From Curvularia sp. ZM96 (Eukaryota > Ascomycota > Dothideomycetes > Pleosporales > Pleosporaceae), in NCBI GenBank assembly GCA_022457065.1, contig JAJGBQ010000004.1, positions 2,604,001 to 2,668,000 of the forward strand: a stretch of DNA of 64,000 nucleotides, given 5' to 3'. This document shows, one piece after another, positions 41,941 through 51,850 of the stretch. The notes below the pieces were generated by a model that made no database searches, had not been told where the DNA came from, and saw only the letters and a list, made by a program, of their open reading frames with translations. The position numbers and the translations under genes are program-made. Positions within the stretch are counted from its first letter, which is position 1. Every line of letters starts with the position of its first letter.

Positions 41941-44427
41941 ATGGACAAGTACGGGCTCCCAAAAGGGTTGATATGGACAGCCTGCCCAAGAATGGGCGGC
42001 CATGACATGGACGAAGAGGAAGTATTAGAAGTATTCAAATCCTGGGAACAAGCGGAAGAAGTGCTGATACGCACTGACCCAGCCGCCAGGGCAACTTACT
42101 CTAATCCTCCACCAGATGCAATTCGAACTCCGACAACAAAACCTGCTGTAGACGTTGAATTCCATGAGGTAGAAGAAACTAGTCCAGGCGTTTCTCCATT
42201 GGAAAAGGATGCAGGCTCGTCTGGTCACCAGTCAAGACCACAAAACAATTCACGCCAACCATTCGTCTTTGGAAGCAGCAAGGCGCCTCCAAACCGCACC
42301 TTTACCTTTGGCCAAAGTCAATTAAGTAACAGCGGAACAGCTTCCGAGTTCTCGTTTAGCTGCCAAAATGCGATCACTCAAACAGTCCAGCCACATCAGT
42401 ATTGCGGCTTTTGCAAAGTCATCCTGCAAAAAGCCCGAGCACTTCGTATGCGACCTCCAGCTTGTACATCAACTGGCTGGGGAATTCACGTTGAAGGAGG
42501 GAATTGTGATTGCTGCAAGAATGATATATTTTCTGGTCAGGAAGTCAGAGACCTCTTTTCACGCCACCTTTACACTCTGCACTCCGTCCGCAAATCTGCT
42601 CGAGATGGATGCCACTTGTGTTCAATACTTGTCGGTCGAGAGACTTCACTCGACGAACCCGAATCTGATCCCGAAAGCGATTTCTACGGCGTAGCGGTAT
42701 CAGGTAAACAAAGTTACGACGGACCTGGAAAGATCCTCTTCCAGAAAATGACATCAAAGGAAGGAGGACCTATAACGCTGAGGACAATCGAGCTTAGCTA
42801 TGGCCATCTGCCCAAAGGCTTGTCTGCCTCTTTGCAGCACACACGAACAGACTCACAGCCCTTGTATGTCATGGCCAAGGAATGGCTCCGGGAGTGTCGC
42901 GAGAATCATGATTCTTGTAATAAGGTCACTACGCTCAGTGGCTTTCTGCCGACACGGCTCATCAAGATCACAGCCATCGGGGGCGATGTGCGCTCAATCA
43001 AACTTTGTGTGACGTCCAACCTGCCTAACCGCAACATATCGTACTTCGCCCTCAGTCACCGATGGGGCGGTCATTCGTTCAAGCTGGTTTCCGAGAACTA
43101 TAACCGCCTCCTTGACGACATACCGATTGGTTCCTTGCCACAAAACTTCCTCGATGCCACACGAATCACTGCGAACATGGGGTTTTACTACCTCTGGATC
43201 GATTCTCTGTGTATCATCCAAGATTCACCGGTCGACAAAGCGCGGGAGCTCCCGGCGATGGGCGAAGTTTACGGTAACGCTGCTCTGACCATTGCTGCGC
43301 TCGCAGCAGAAAACAGCAACGGCGGATGCTTCAAGTCTCGTTACCCACTCTCATTGATCCCTGCACTCCTGCGTGATGGAGAATCCGGCAGTAGGGATAG
43401 CATATGGGCAGAACCTGAGAAGAGCCGAGGACCAACATCTGATGGCGACAAACGCCCTCCTCTTCACACGAGAGGATGGGTCGTACAAGAGCGCGCGTTA
43501 GCTCCATGTACCTTGAACTTTGGAGCAGATATGGTGCATTGGGAATGCATCGAAGCCGTTGCAGACGAGCTTTCACCTCGAATGCACAGAGATATCGATC
43601 GATTGTCCAGTCGGCAACACATAGATGTGGGATTGAAGTGCGCCCTGGAGATCATTCGGCGGGATGCGAAGGCTGGCCGCCGATATGAAGAGTGGAGCCC
43701 GTTCTGGTGGCGCGTCGTGCGAGAGTATACTGCCAGCAATCTGACCTACAACTCCGACAAGTGGGACGCGATTGCTTCCTTGGCCAAACAAGTCGAGAAG
43801 GTCATCAACAAAAGCTTGACACCTAATAGGCTCTTCTTCGGCTTATGGGGACGTAACCTGGCCGAGGAGCTCATGTGGAAGATCCGCAAGCCTGGGAAAC
43901 GAATCGATCCAGCAGACTTCAAGGCACCCACATGGTCATGGCTTTCAGTTGATGCTGCAGTCGTTGAACAGCGTTTCGATTTCGAAAAGGTTCACGTCCG
44001 GATGGCTTCCGCTGAAGCAGACACCAAAGCACGCCTTTCATTCGATGGCCTCGGGGCGACGAACAAAGCGATTGTTCACGGATGCATCTTTGATCTCGAG
44101 TTGAGATTCAAGCGTGACAGAGAGGGAAATCGAATCTACGAGTTTCAATCTCTTCAAGGACAAGGGAGAGCCTTTAGCAAAGACGATTACGCGTTCCAGT
44201 GGTGGCCAGACACACATCCAGAGAATAGCGGAGGTCTTGCTATCCTTCCCATGGTCCGTGGAAAAGGGGACGTAGATGGTTGCAGCGGGCTTGTGATGCG
44301 GCCGAGTGATCCGGCAAAGCTTTCTTGGGAACGTGTTGGCTGCTTCAAATTAGTACCGGTGGGGAGAAAGTGCGCAGGTAGCACGAAACATTTTGATGGG
44401 AAGTGGGAGACGATCATCTTAATATGA
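41941..44427 (+). CDS. HET-domain protein with FG-like N-terminal motifs, 828 residues
   Basis: One uninterrupted frame. The N-terminal 170 residues are disordered and contain FVFGSS, FTFGQS and FSFS, which resemble nucleoporin FG motifs. A Cys-rich region follows (YCGFCKVIL, CDCCKND, CHLCSILVG). The HET domain lies at about residues 360-540: ISYFALSHRWGG, YYLWIDSLCIIQD, MGEVYGNAALTIAAL, then TRGWVVQERALAPCTLNFG. The C-terminal part has PTWSWLSVD, typical of the region after the domain. Proteins of this class trigger incompatibility-type cell death, and partners are unknown. No STAND or kinase partner domain is attached. The ATG at 41941 is the first in frame. Confidence 0.9.
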   Translation: MDKYGLPKGLIWTACPRMGGHDMDEEEVLEVFKSWEQAEEVLIRTDPAARATYSNPPPDAIRTPTTKPAVDVEFHEVEETSPGVSPLEKDAGSSGHQSRPQNNSRQPFVFGSSKAPPNRTFTFGQSQLSNSGTASEFSFSCQNAITQTVQPHQYCGFCKVILQKARALRMRPPACTSTGWGIHVEGGNCDCCKNDIFSGQEVRDLFSRHLYTLHSVRKSARDGCHLCSILVGRETSLDEPESDPESDFYGVAVSGKQSYDGPGKILFQKMTSKEGGPITLRTIELSYGHLPKGLSASLQHTRTDSQPLYVMAKEWLRECRENHDSCNKVTTLSGFLPTRLIKITAIGGDVRSIKLCVTSNLPNRNISYFALSHRWGGHSFKLVSENYNRLLDDIPIGSLPQNFLDATRITANMGFYYLWIDSLCIIQDSPVDKARELPAMGEVYGNAALTIAALAAENSNGGCFKSRYPLSLIPALLRDGESGSRDSIWAEPEKSRGPTSDGDKRPPLHTRGWVVQERALAPCTLNFGADMVHWECIEAVADELSPRMHRDIDRLSSRQHIDVGLKCALEIIRRDAKAGRRYEEWSPFWWRVVREYTASNLTYNSDKWDAIASLAKQVEKVINKSLTPNRLFFGLWGRNLAEELMWKIRKPGKRIDPADFKAPTWSWLSVDAAVVEQRFDFEKVHVRMASAEADTKARLSFDGLGATNKAIVHGCIFDLELRFKRDREGNRIYEFQSLQGQGRAFSKDDYAFQWWPDTHPENSGGLAILPMVRGKGDVDGCSGLVMRPSDPAKLSWERVGCFKLVPVGRKCAGSTKHFDGKWETIILI

Positions 44428-45092
44428 CATGGAAATTAGATTCAGCAACTAGTGTTTTCTGCGTAGGCGTTTTAGGATAGTTACTGGATAATTATTAGGC
44501 TAACTCATCTCACGGTGAACCAATTCTGACAAAACCCATAAACAATTCGTGTCGAAGAAACCAAACAGATGTCACTACCTGACAAAGCTGACGGTGAAAT
44601 TTTGACAACTCATTATAGCTGCTTTCTTGTTAACTCCCGCCTGTAATAGTGGTACTTAAGATCGCCTTCAATGAAGGATTCAATGTCTAATTTTTCTTCC
44701 GGTAGTGAGACATTGCTGGAAGCTACAAGATGCTAAGTCAACTTCCGCATGCGTAGCGAAACCCCCGTGTGACGTATAAAATCAATACATCTCAACGTTG
44801 CATTACCTTCGGCCGCGTTTTGTAGTATAAGTCTTTTGCCCATCAAAAGTTGTTACAGTCTTACAAATATTATCCACTACATATAGTGCGAAAGGTATAA
44901 ATATGCGGAGTATGGGAGCATATTTAGTCAGTTTCGTGCAGCATCCAGAGGAAGTCCTCTTTCTCGCTTCCAATGAACAGATTCCTGTAAATACATGCAA
45001 ATATAATAGCCACTCACTTGTACATTATATCTTTTGTAGTCTTCCAAGGAAAAGTCGTAACATCATAATCGATCGCTCAATGAGACGCACGG
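44428..45092. other. Intergenic, AT-rich
   Basis: The interval lies between two convergent genes. No supported feature is seen. Confidence 0.45.
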
Positions 45093-45722
45093 TCACAACC
45101 TCACATTCTCCCATTCCTCTCCTTGAGGGAATCCCAAATGAAATCTCCCGCACTTCGCGAAGTCCAGCAAGGCCTGCTCCGCCATATGAAAATCAACCAC
45201 CCTGCCACCAACCTCCTCGCTCGTATCCAGAAAGTGGGCGTGAACACGTGGGCCACTAATCGCCTTCATCCACTCTGGCACGATGAAACCAAACATTACT
45301 CCGTCGATTGCATTGCGACTTGGTCCATGTTCAAATTCTATTGATTCGAAGCGGCCGAACAATTTAAACGGCATGAGTGTATTGACGCCTTTTGTCGGTC
45401 CCAGCTCATTGGATGAAGTGAGCTCCTCGAGGCCCTCTAGAGTGAAGGAAGGGAACATAAGGCGAAAGTTTGGCTCGTAGACAGTTACCAAGGCGAGGGG
45501 GAGACGTGCTTCCATGGGCGCTGGTTTAGCTTTCCCGTCTCTGGCGATTGAATACGCTCGGCCAGATTTCAGCATCATGAGACTGCCATCCTCGTAGACA
45601 CCGATGCCATCTGAGCCGTGAGAAGTTAGGTCTGCTGTTCGTGGTTGGCCTTGATTGAAACCGGCCTTTAGAGCGGCGTATGTGGAGAATTGGAAGACAT
45701 CGTTTGGTATCGAGGCGACCAT
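45093..45722 (-). CDS. Alpha-acetolactate decarboxylase homologue
   Basis: The single-exon frame encodes 209 residues from the ATG at 45722. Family features: VFQFSTYAALKAGFNQG at the start, LTSHGSDGIGVYEDGSLMMLKSG (the SHGDFGLGTF region of bacterial enzymes), KLFGRFESIEFEHGP, and HAHFLDTSEEVGGRVVDF. In bacteria the enzyme turns acetolactate into acetoin, with zinc held by two His of an HxHFL motif and a third in GGHV. Here the first two are present (about H161 and H163), but the third position is Arg (GGRV, about R174). Zinc binding may therefore be altered or lost. No signal peptide is visible. Lack of introns and the mainly bacterial spread of the family fit an old horizontal transfer, which is inference. 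Confidence 0.87.
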   Translation of the reverse strand: MVASIPNDVFQFSTYAALKAGFNQGQPRTADLTSHGSDGIGVYEDGSLMMLKSGRAYSIARDGKAKPAPMEARLPLALVTVYEPNFRLMFPSFTLEGLEELTSSNELGPTKGVNTLMPFKLFGRFESIEFEHGPSRNAIDGVMFGFIVPEWMKAISGPRVHAHFLDTSEEVGGRVVDFHMAEQALLDFAKCGRFHLGFPQGEEWENVRL

Positions 45723-46603
45723 GTTTGCCACTTTGATTGTGGGTTCTGTGAGAGAAGATTCTTTGCGGTTATGGTTTATGGTCTGATACGGTGAGGTGGA
45801 ATGATGGTATTAAAGATTAAGCTTGTGCAAGGGTCCGGCATTAGCGGAGAGCCGATCACCGACTCGGCTATCATAGCAGCGTTCCCAGGGAGTGTAGCTG
45901 CTCACGCTTCTGTTGACGGAACAGGTATCAGAGTTGGTGCATGCGCCCACGTTGTCTCTTCACAGTGAGAATCTGTAGTCAGGGGTGACAATTCCGCTTG
46001 TCATAAACTGGGTTTTTAGCTTATCCTAGCTTCTTCATTTCAACAAACTAACGCTGACTATTTTTATGTGGCAATTGGCTTGCAACAAAATCAATTATGG
46101 TCTTGCTAGCGTTGAAATTGCGTCTGCCTGTTGATCTGTGAGTGTCTTGAGAATTTCGTGAGGGGCCACCCTTTTGGGCTGAAGAACAATTCTGTGGAGA
46201 GAAGTGATTTTTGAAATGACTGAAATGCTGAATTGATAAGAATGAATTGAAAGGGAATGTAAAGCGAGGGTGATGTGCATATTATACGTTTTCTCAAATG
46301 TGCTGACGAGCCATCAACTCATTACAGAAATCAGTTTCGAAAAAGCAAGACGATCCAAAAGAACATGAGCAACATCATACTCGAATAGTCTAACATATCT
46401 CTAAGATAGCTCTACAGGAACATAAAAGAGCTAAATTTTGCAGTGGAGGAACAGAAACAACGACAGAAACTCGAGCCAATCGTACCGCTGCTTACATAAG
46501 TCAACCATAGCGCGAACGCTCGGAAGCTCAACTTCAACCACGCAACCCGCCATCTCCCTCCAGCAATTGCGCAGCCCGTCTGCACCCAACGCCCTCGCCC
46601 AGC
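45723..46603. other. Divergent intergenic region
   Basis: This stretch separates the starts of the decarboxylase and the complex I subunit gene. No supported gene is seen. Confidence 0.45.
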
Positions 46604-47456
46604 ATGTTCCCAGTCGCCCTTCGCGCTCTGCGCTCCCGCAGCGCAGCAGCCGCCACCGCCTCGCGCCCGCTGACCCGCTACGTCTCTACAGCCACAACCA
46701 GCAACCAGGTCCCCGCCAACGACCCCGTCAAGCGCGACGCGAAGCCGAATGTCTCGTCGACGAATGAGATGGCCACCTCGTCCGAGGGCTCGTTCGACAA
46801 GGTTCTGCAGGAGTCTGTAGTGGATGCGGAGGAGATGCGGGTTACACAGGCGCCCAACTATAAGGGAATCTGGTCGAGGAGCCAGAACCCCAGGGCTGTT
46901 GCGATGAGTGGGCCGAGGTTTGAGCAGACTATCATTGAGGACCAGGTATGTCTTGGTTTCTACTGGGTGAATGTGGTGGTGTTGCAGGACAAAAGAACAA
47001 GCTATTGCAAGGATAGGATCAGAAAGAGCACTTTTTACTAACATGGGAAATACACAGCCACGCCCATATGCTGCCATTGAGCTTATTCACCAGCAACCTG
47101 TCCGCTGGACACATGATAAGGTTGTTTCCTGCGACGGAGGAGGCGGTCCTCTGGGACACCCCCGCATCTTTATCAACACAAATAAGCCCCAGATTTGCTG
47201 GTGCACATACTGCGGTGTGCCATTCGTACGTACCAGTCTTGCTTTCTCAAATTGCCGATACTCGAACTGCGCATTATCTGGCGTACATATGCTGGATGGA
47301 ACGGCTGCTAACACTTCACAGGCCCACGAGAAGCATCGCGCTCTCCTTGAAGCTACTCCCGAACACGAGCTTTCATACCCATTGGGACCCAAGGGCAATG
47401 CGGCCGAGGTCAACGAGACACAAAAGGTTACTGACGAGCCGCTTGCTCAGCGGTAA
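46604..47456 (+). CDS. Mitochondrial complex I zinc-finger subunit (NDUFS6 homologue)
   Basis: Exons 46604-46945, 47058-47225 and 47322-47456 encode 214 residues, and both introns (112 and 96 nt) are phase 0. The N-terminus is an Arg/Ser/Ala-rich mitochondrial presequence (MFPVALRALRSRSAAAATAS). The middle has NYKGIWSRSQNPRAVAMSGPRFEQ. The second exon carries the CHCC zinc site: VSCDGGGGPLGHPRIF, then ICWCTYCGVPF. The zinc-bearing subunit sits in the matrix arm of NADH:ubiquinone oxidoreductase and is needed for its assembly. The ATG is the first before the presequence. Confidence 0.92.
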
Positions 47457-47631
47457 ATCAGTCATTGGGTTTTGCAAAGCTGTACATATGTGTTTCAATT
47501 CAAAGTCATGCAAAAGGCATGCTACTGCACAGTATTCCTTGAACTCTTGTGAGCTTGAACTGGCATGGGCTTGACATGTGCTATATACATCCTTTCCAAA
47601 GCCCGCCCTGGATATCATCTTCTTCCTACTT

Positions 47632-48153
47632 TTACATCTTCTCTCCCTGAATCGTAGCCACCACCTTGCGCGTATGCTTCGAGTCCCTAAACTCCAGGTA
47701 CCAGATCCCCTGCCACGTGCCCGTATTGAGTCTCCCATTCGTGATCGGGATGGTAACGCTCGCGCCAACCAGCGCAGACTTGACATGAGCCGGCATATCA
47801 TCGCTGCCCTCTGCGTCGTGCAGATACAGGCCCTGGCCCTTCTTGTCTTCGGGCACTATGCGATCGAGCGCCGTGCCCATATCCGCGCGCACATCCTCGT
47901 CATAGTTTTCGTTCAGCGACAGCGCGCACGACGTGTGTTGGACAAAGAGGTTCAGAAGCCCCGTCTTGTACTGCTTGATTTCAGGCACTTCTTTCAGAAT
48001 GTGGTCCGCCACGAGGTAGCAGCCGCGCGAGCGCGAGGGCAGAGTAAGCGTTTTCTGAGACCTGTCGCGAGAGGCCCGGTATTAGCTCTGTTGCTTTGTT
48101 GCTTCTTCTTTTCTTTTTCCTTGTCAATTAAGGGGATGTGCATACCAAGACAT
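47632..48153 (-). CDS. YjbQ/UPF0047 family protein
   Basis: The short-start model has exons 48153-48146 (8 nt, ATGTCTTG) and 48061-47632, and encodes 145 residues. Splicing in phase 2 gives MSWSQKTLTLPSRSRGCYLV, the family start. Conserved motifs are LFVQHTSCALSLNENYDEDVR and GRLNTGTWQGIWYLEFRD. Bacterial YjbQ has thiamine-phosphate synthase activity in vitro, and the role in fungi is not settled. An in-frame ATG at 48360 would add 69 residues, including a membrane segment (LVTFLFVSIFVVSLFPGIFVSIFW), so a membrane-anchored form is possible. The short form matches the usual family length. Confidence 0.88.
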
Positions 48154-49112
48154 GACAGGTAGCGATGTACACACGTTAGGACTCGTACAGACTACGCTTT
48201 TGCGCGGCGCCGGCGTCGGAACAAGGTAATTCGCAAGGGAATTGTAAGGAGCCCAGAATATCGACACGAAGATACCCGGGAAGAGGGATACCACGAATAT
48301 AGACACGAACAGAAAAGTGACAAGGTGTGAGCCAGCTGAGTGTTGTTGTTGCTGTGGCATGGGAGCAGCTAAAGTTTGTTAGGTAGGTGGAGGTTCGGAG
48401 GTTCGCTGTGCCAATGTGGGGGTGTTGTGACGTCAGGCTGAGGCTGAGGCGGGGTTCGAACTAAGAGGGAGAGGGTTTCGTGGGGGAGAGGAGTTAGTAG
48501 AAAATGGGATATTTATTTTCTAACAATTGTCAATTCTTTTCTGTTGTTATGAAAATTACTTGCTGGGCTTAGGATACTTTACCAGCCTCTCACTTCAGTC
48601 AGTTACATACACTGGAAAGTCGATTTGGGAATTTCGCCTTGAACACGATAATATTTCTGATATCGACATAGGAGTTTAGCCAATGCCTAGTTGTAGTATA
48701 GCTCGGATCACTGGACGAATGCCAGGTGTCCCTGTGCAGCCAGCAAAATAGTTCGGAAGGTAAGGAAAGCCCCGGAACAGATAATTTTTGTATTACAGCT
48801 CTACTTCGTGCATATCTCATTTCCTCGCCACTCCATCTCGCAGGTTTATCAAGCTGGATTCGAAAATATTTCCTTTGCATCTACACACCCATTCGAACTC
48901 CGAACGCCGACATTATGAGTTTCTCTGATGCCATGGAATGACAGATAAAAAAGGAAGGTATTCGTAAATACAAAGGTAGAGCATGATATGAGAAGGCCGA
49001 GTATATCTCGGTAGGCACACGGTAGATTGAACGAGCCGATTACACTCCTTGTCTCAGTGGTAGTGTCCGAGGATTACTGCAGACAACGCCGGACAGTAGA
49101 GATAGCTTGCAC
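48154..49112. other. Intergenic, includes optional upstream coding extension of the YjbQ gene
   Basis: Positions 48154-48360 can encode the membrane-type extension of the YjbQ protein. From 48361 on I see no supported gene. Confidence 0.45.
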
Positions 49113-50484
49113 CTACGCGCGATGAAAGACCAAGAAACCAATCTCGGCATCCATCATCCACCGGCCAGGATGACACTCATTTTCGATCTGATAGTAGGAC
49201 CGGAGATGCCACTCGCCATTGACCTCTCGGCACCAAAACGGGTCGTCGTCGCGTGCATCTGCCGGCCGTATCCTTCGCGGACTGTAGGCACCGCGCTCCG
49301 TTGCAATGCGGCGGTTTTCCATCTGAATGTCTTCTCGTGTCGTGACTCGTGGAGAATAGGCAGGCCTTGTTTCTCTTACCACATTTCCAGCGGGGGAGGC
49401 GTAAGCGGGGACTTGAGCGTTCGTGACATGGTAGGCGGTTGGTCCGGGTGGATAGACATGGGCTGTGTAGGCATAGCTGGGGGCGGTGTTGTAATAGGTC
49501 CTCTGGTAAGGAAAATAAAAGTTAGCAAGCGGATACAGCGAGCCATACAAGTTGAAGTTGTAATAGCCATAGCCACCGCTCAGATAAGGACGATAGTAAT
49601 TGGCGTAAGTATATTGGAGGAAGGGACGGGTGTTGTATACCGCAGGTTGATAGCCCCCCACCGCGTAGCCAGGGGCTACACCAGCAACGACACCTGGATA
49701 TCCGATGCCTAAGCCATAGCCAGCTCCGATGACGCCAGCGGGTGCCGCTCCGTTGGGGGCCTGGCCAGCGTAGGTGAGGACGCCTCGCTGACCATAGCGG
49801 GGGTTGTAGATGTACTGATGGCGAGGCTTTGGGTACTGCTCCATTGCGGTGGCTGGTGCCTGGCAATTGGTAACGCAATGGAGATGTAGGTGACTGTGGT
49901 ATTGCAGAAGGAAGGAGGTGGGTTGGGTAAGAATTGAGGAAGTGTAGTATGGCCAAACAGGGAAAGAGGTCAGGTGAAGGCAAATGTGAGACCGCACCAG
50001 ACTAACGAAAGGCAAGACTTGTATTGTGAGGACTGGAATTGAGACCCACGTGATGTCTTTTACATCGCAAGGGCCGACAATGGCCGAGCAAGGCAGCGGT
50101 GTGGTGGAGAAAAGGCAACAAGCAGCGCAATCGGACGTGGAAACTTACCATTGCAGAATTGACCGGCATAACAGCGCGAGCACCGACGTGATATCCTGTT
50201 CCATATGCGTAGCCAGAGGCATAGCCTGGATAGCCTTGGACAAAGCCTCGTGAGACTGGTGCGTGAGAGTAGCCACTGCCGTATTGAGCGACCATACTGC
50301 TCGTATAGCGACCGCTAGGCGGACGAGCGTAGTATCGCGAAGGGTAATATGGGCCACCAAACCCATATCTACGCCGGCGACTCATGCCCAGGCCTGGATA
50401 ATAGTCTGTCGTGTAATATCGCTGGCCATTGCGGACTTCGATCCTGGATTCGTACTCGTAATCGTCGCAAGCGTTGAAGCACAT
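49113..50484 (-). CDS. Tyr/Gly/Pro-rich low-complexity protein, 360 residues
   Basis: Exons are 50484-50149 and 49859-49113, with a 289-nt phase-0 intron (GTAAGT to CCAG). The length of that intron is unusual here and could hide another exon. The protein is dominated by Tyr, Gly, Pro and Ala: GFGGPYYPSRYYARPPSGRY, YPGYASGYAYGTGYHVGAR, SGGYGYYNFNLYGSLYPL. The last 90 residues are more ordered in look (DDDPFWCREVNGEWHLRSYY). There is no signal peptide. I recognise no family. Composition suggests a disordered or phase-separating protein. A shorter gene starting at MEQYPKPRH within the second exon is an alternative. Confidence 0.65.
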
Positions 50485-50732
50485 GTTGTTGCTTGTTATT
50501 GTAGATGGAATCGAATGAGACTGAAGGCGATGAGAGTAAGAACGAAAGAACAGAAGAATATGGACGCAAACGGAGGTCCACGACGTGTGGGTGAAGGTGG
50601 GAAGGCAATTCAGACTTCGCCCTCGACTTTCCGAGTAGCAACAATCTTAAGACTTCGCAAGAAAGCCTATCGCGTACAAAGATTTGTAAAGCCTTGAACA
50701 ATCTTAAAGTAATTCTCCAGCCTTCGCTATGC

Positions 50733-51440
50733 TCAACTCTTCCCAGAACCGCTCTTTGGCACAGCACCGCCTCCCACTGCCCCCGTACCCGCCCCTTTCA
50801 CTCCACTCTCCGCTACCTTCTTACGCCCAAACAACCCTCTACACCACCTCAAAACCGGCGTGACCACTCCCCTTGCAAACCCGGGTGTCGCCCAAACACT
50901 AAATATAATCCTTGGCACCAGCAACATCTTGACCACCGCATACGCCGTCGCAAACTCCACCACCAATCTAACCCCACCCTCGCCCACCTTCCACGCCTTA
51001 TCCACCCCCCTCATCCTCCTCATCTCATCCACCTCTCGCTCCGCCTCATCCGCCTCCTCACTGCGAATCCACCCTTTACGCCGGAAATACCGTCCGAAGC
51101 GCTCGACGCCCGCGGCCACCCATGCACCTTCTGCGATCCAAGGGGGCAGCCAGTGCGTGTAGTGGAAGTAGCTGGCAAGACCGAAGAGAGGGATTATGGC
51201 GGTGAGCTCGTGTAGGATGAGGAAGGAGGTTATGTGTGTGACGGGGGCGTTGCCGAGCGCGTTGGTGTATTTGTGGAGGAATTTGGGGAGGCGGCGATTG
51301 AAGCGCTGGATTCGCGATTGCGAGGTTGAAGTGGAGGTGGGTGTAGTATAGTGGCGGAGTCGACGGTTGCGGACGGCGCATTGAGGTGGTAGTGATGGTA
51401 GTGGACGCGCAGGCGCTCGTAGAAGACTTCGTCGGAACAT
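50733..51440 (-). CDS. DUF1279 (FAM210-like) mitochondrial membrane protein
   Basis: A single exon encodes 235 residues. The start is an Arg-rich mitochondrial presequence (MFRRSLLRAPARPLP). The DUF1279 region reads HITSFLILHELTAIIPLFGL, then ASYFHYTHWLPP, with a hydrophobic segment. A charged segment (EEADEAEREVDEMRRMRG) leads to a second hydrophobic region (LVVEFATAYAVVKMLLVPRI). The C-terminus is basic and Gly-rich. Relatives include animal FAM210A/B and yeast Nat2, thought to act in the mitochondrial inner membrane. The exact role is not known. Confidence 0.87.
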   Translation of the reverse strand: MFRRSLLRAPARPLPSLPPQCAVRNRRLRHYTTPTSTSTSQSRIQRFNRRLPKFLHKYTNALGNAPVTHITSFLILHELTAIIPLFGLASYFHYTHWLPPWIAEGAWVAAGVERFGRYFRRKGWIRSEEADEAEREVDEMRRMRGVDKAWKVGEGGVRLVVEFATAYAVVKMLLVPRIIFSVWATPGFARGVVTPVLRWCRGLFGRKKVAESGVKGAGTGAVGGGAVPKSGSGKS

Positions 51441-51850
51441 GGTTTCTTCCAGTCTTCGAGATTACTTCCACCTCTTTTGCGTTGCCGCTCACCCGCCGGG
51501 TCCAATTGGCTCTTTGCGCGCGAGTGCGTGCTGGAATCCCATGTTGGAGAGGAGTTGGACTTATCGAGTATGACGACGTTGTCGGAGGTCGAGCGGGCCG
51601 AGCCTGGCTCATCGCGTGTCTTCGGTAATTATGGACTTCCCGTCCATAGGTCGAACATCAACATTTAAGTGCTATGGCTGTCGCAGAGCTAAAGCCACGG
51701 GAGTACGCATGTGCAATGAAATGAGTTGCGAGCAAAGATGTCAATATTACTGTTCTTGCTACGTTCTAAAGACATGCTTTCGGCCGCCATTCGATCTACA
51801 CTCTTCTAATGCATCCAACTCCTTCTGACAATTGGGGAGTCCCGCCACGC
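51441..51850. other. Intergenic
   Basis: The upstream region of the DUF1279 gene meets the 3' flank of the insulinase gene. Nothing further is seen. Confidence 0.45.

Noticed and set aside
47578..48162. Plus-strand frame of about 190 codons
   Set aside because: It lies opposite the YjbQ gene, whose conserved motifs are clear on the minus strand.
49030..49085. Possible tRNA-like stretch
   Set aside because: I could not form a cloverleaf with A- and B-box spacing.
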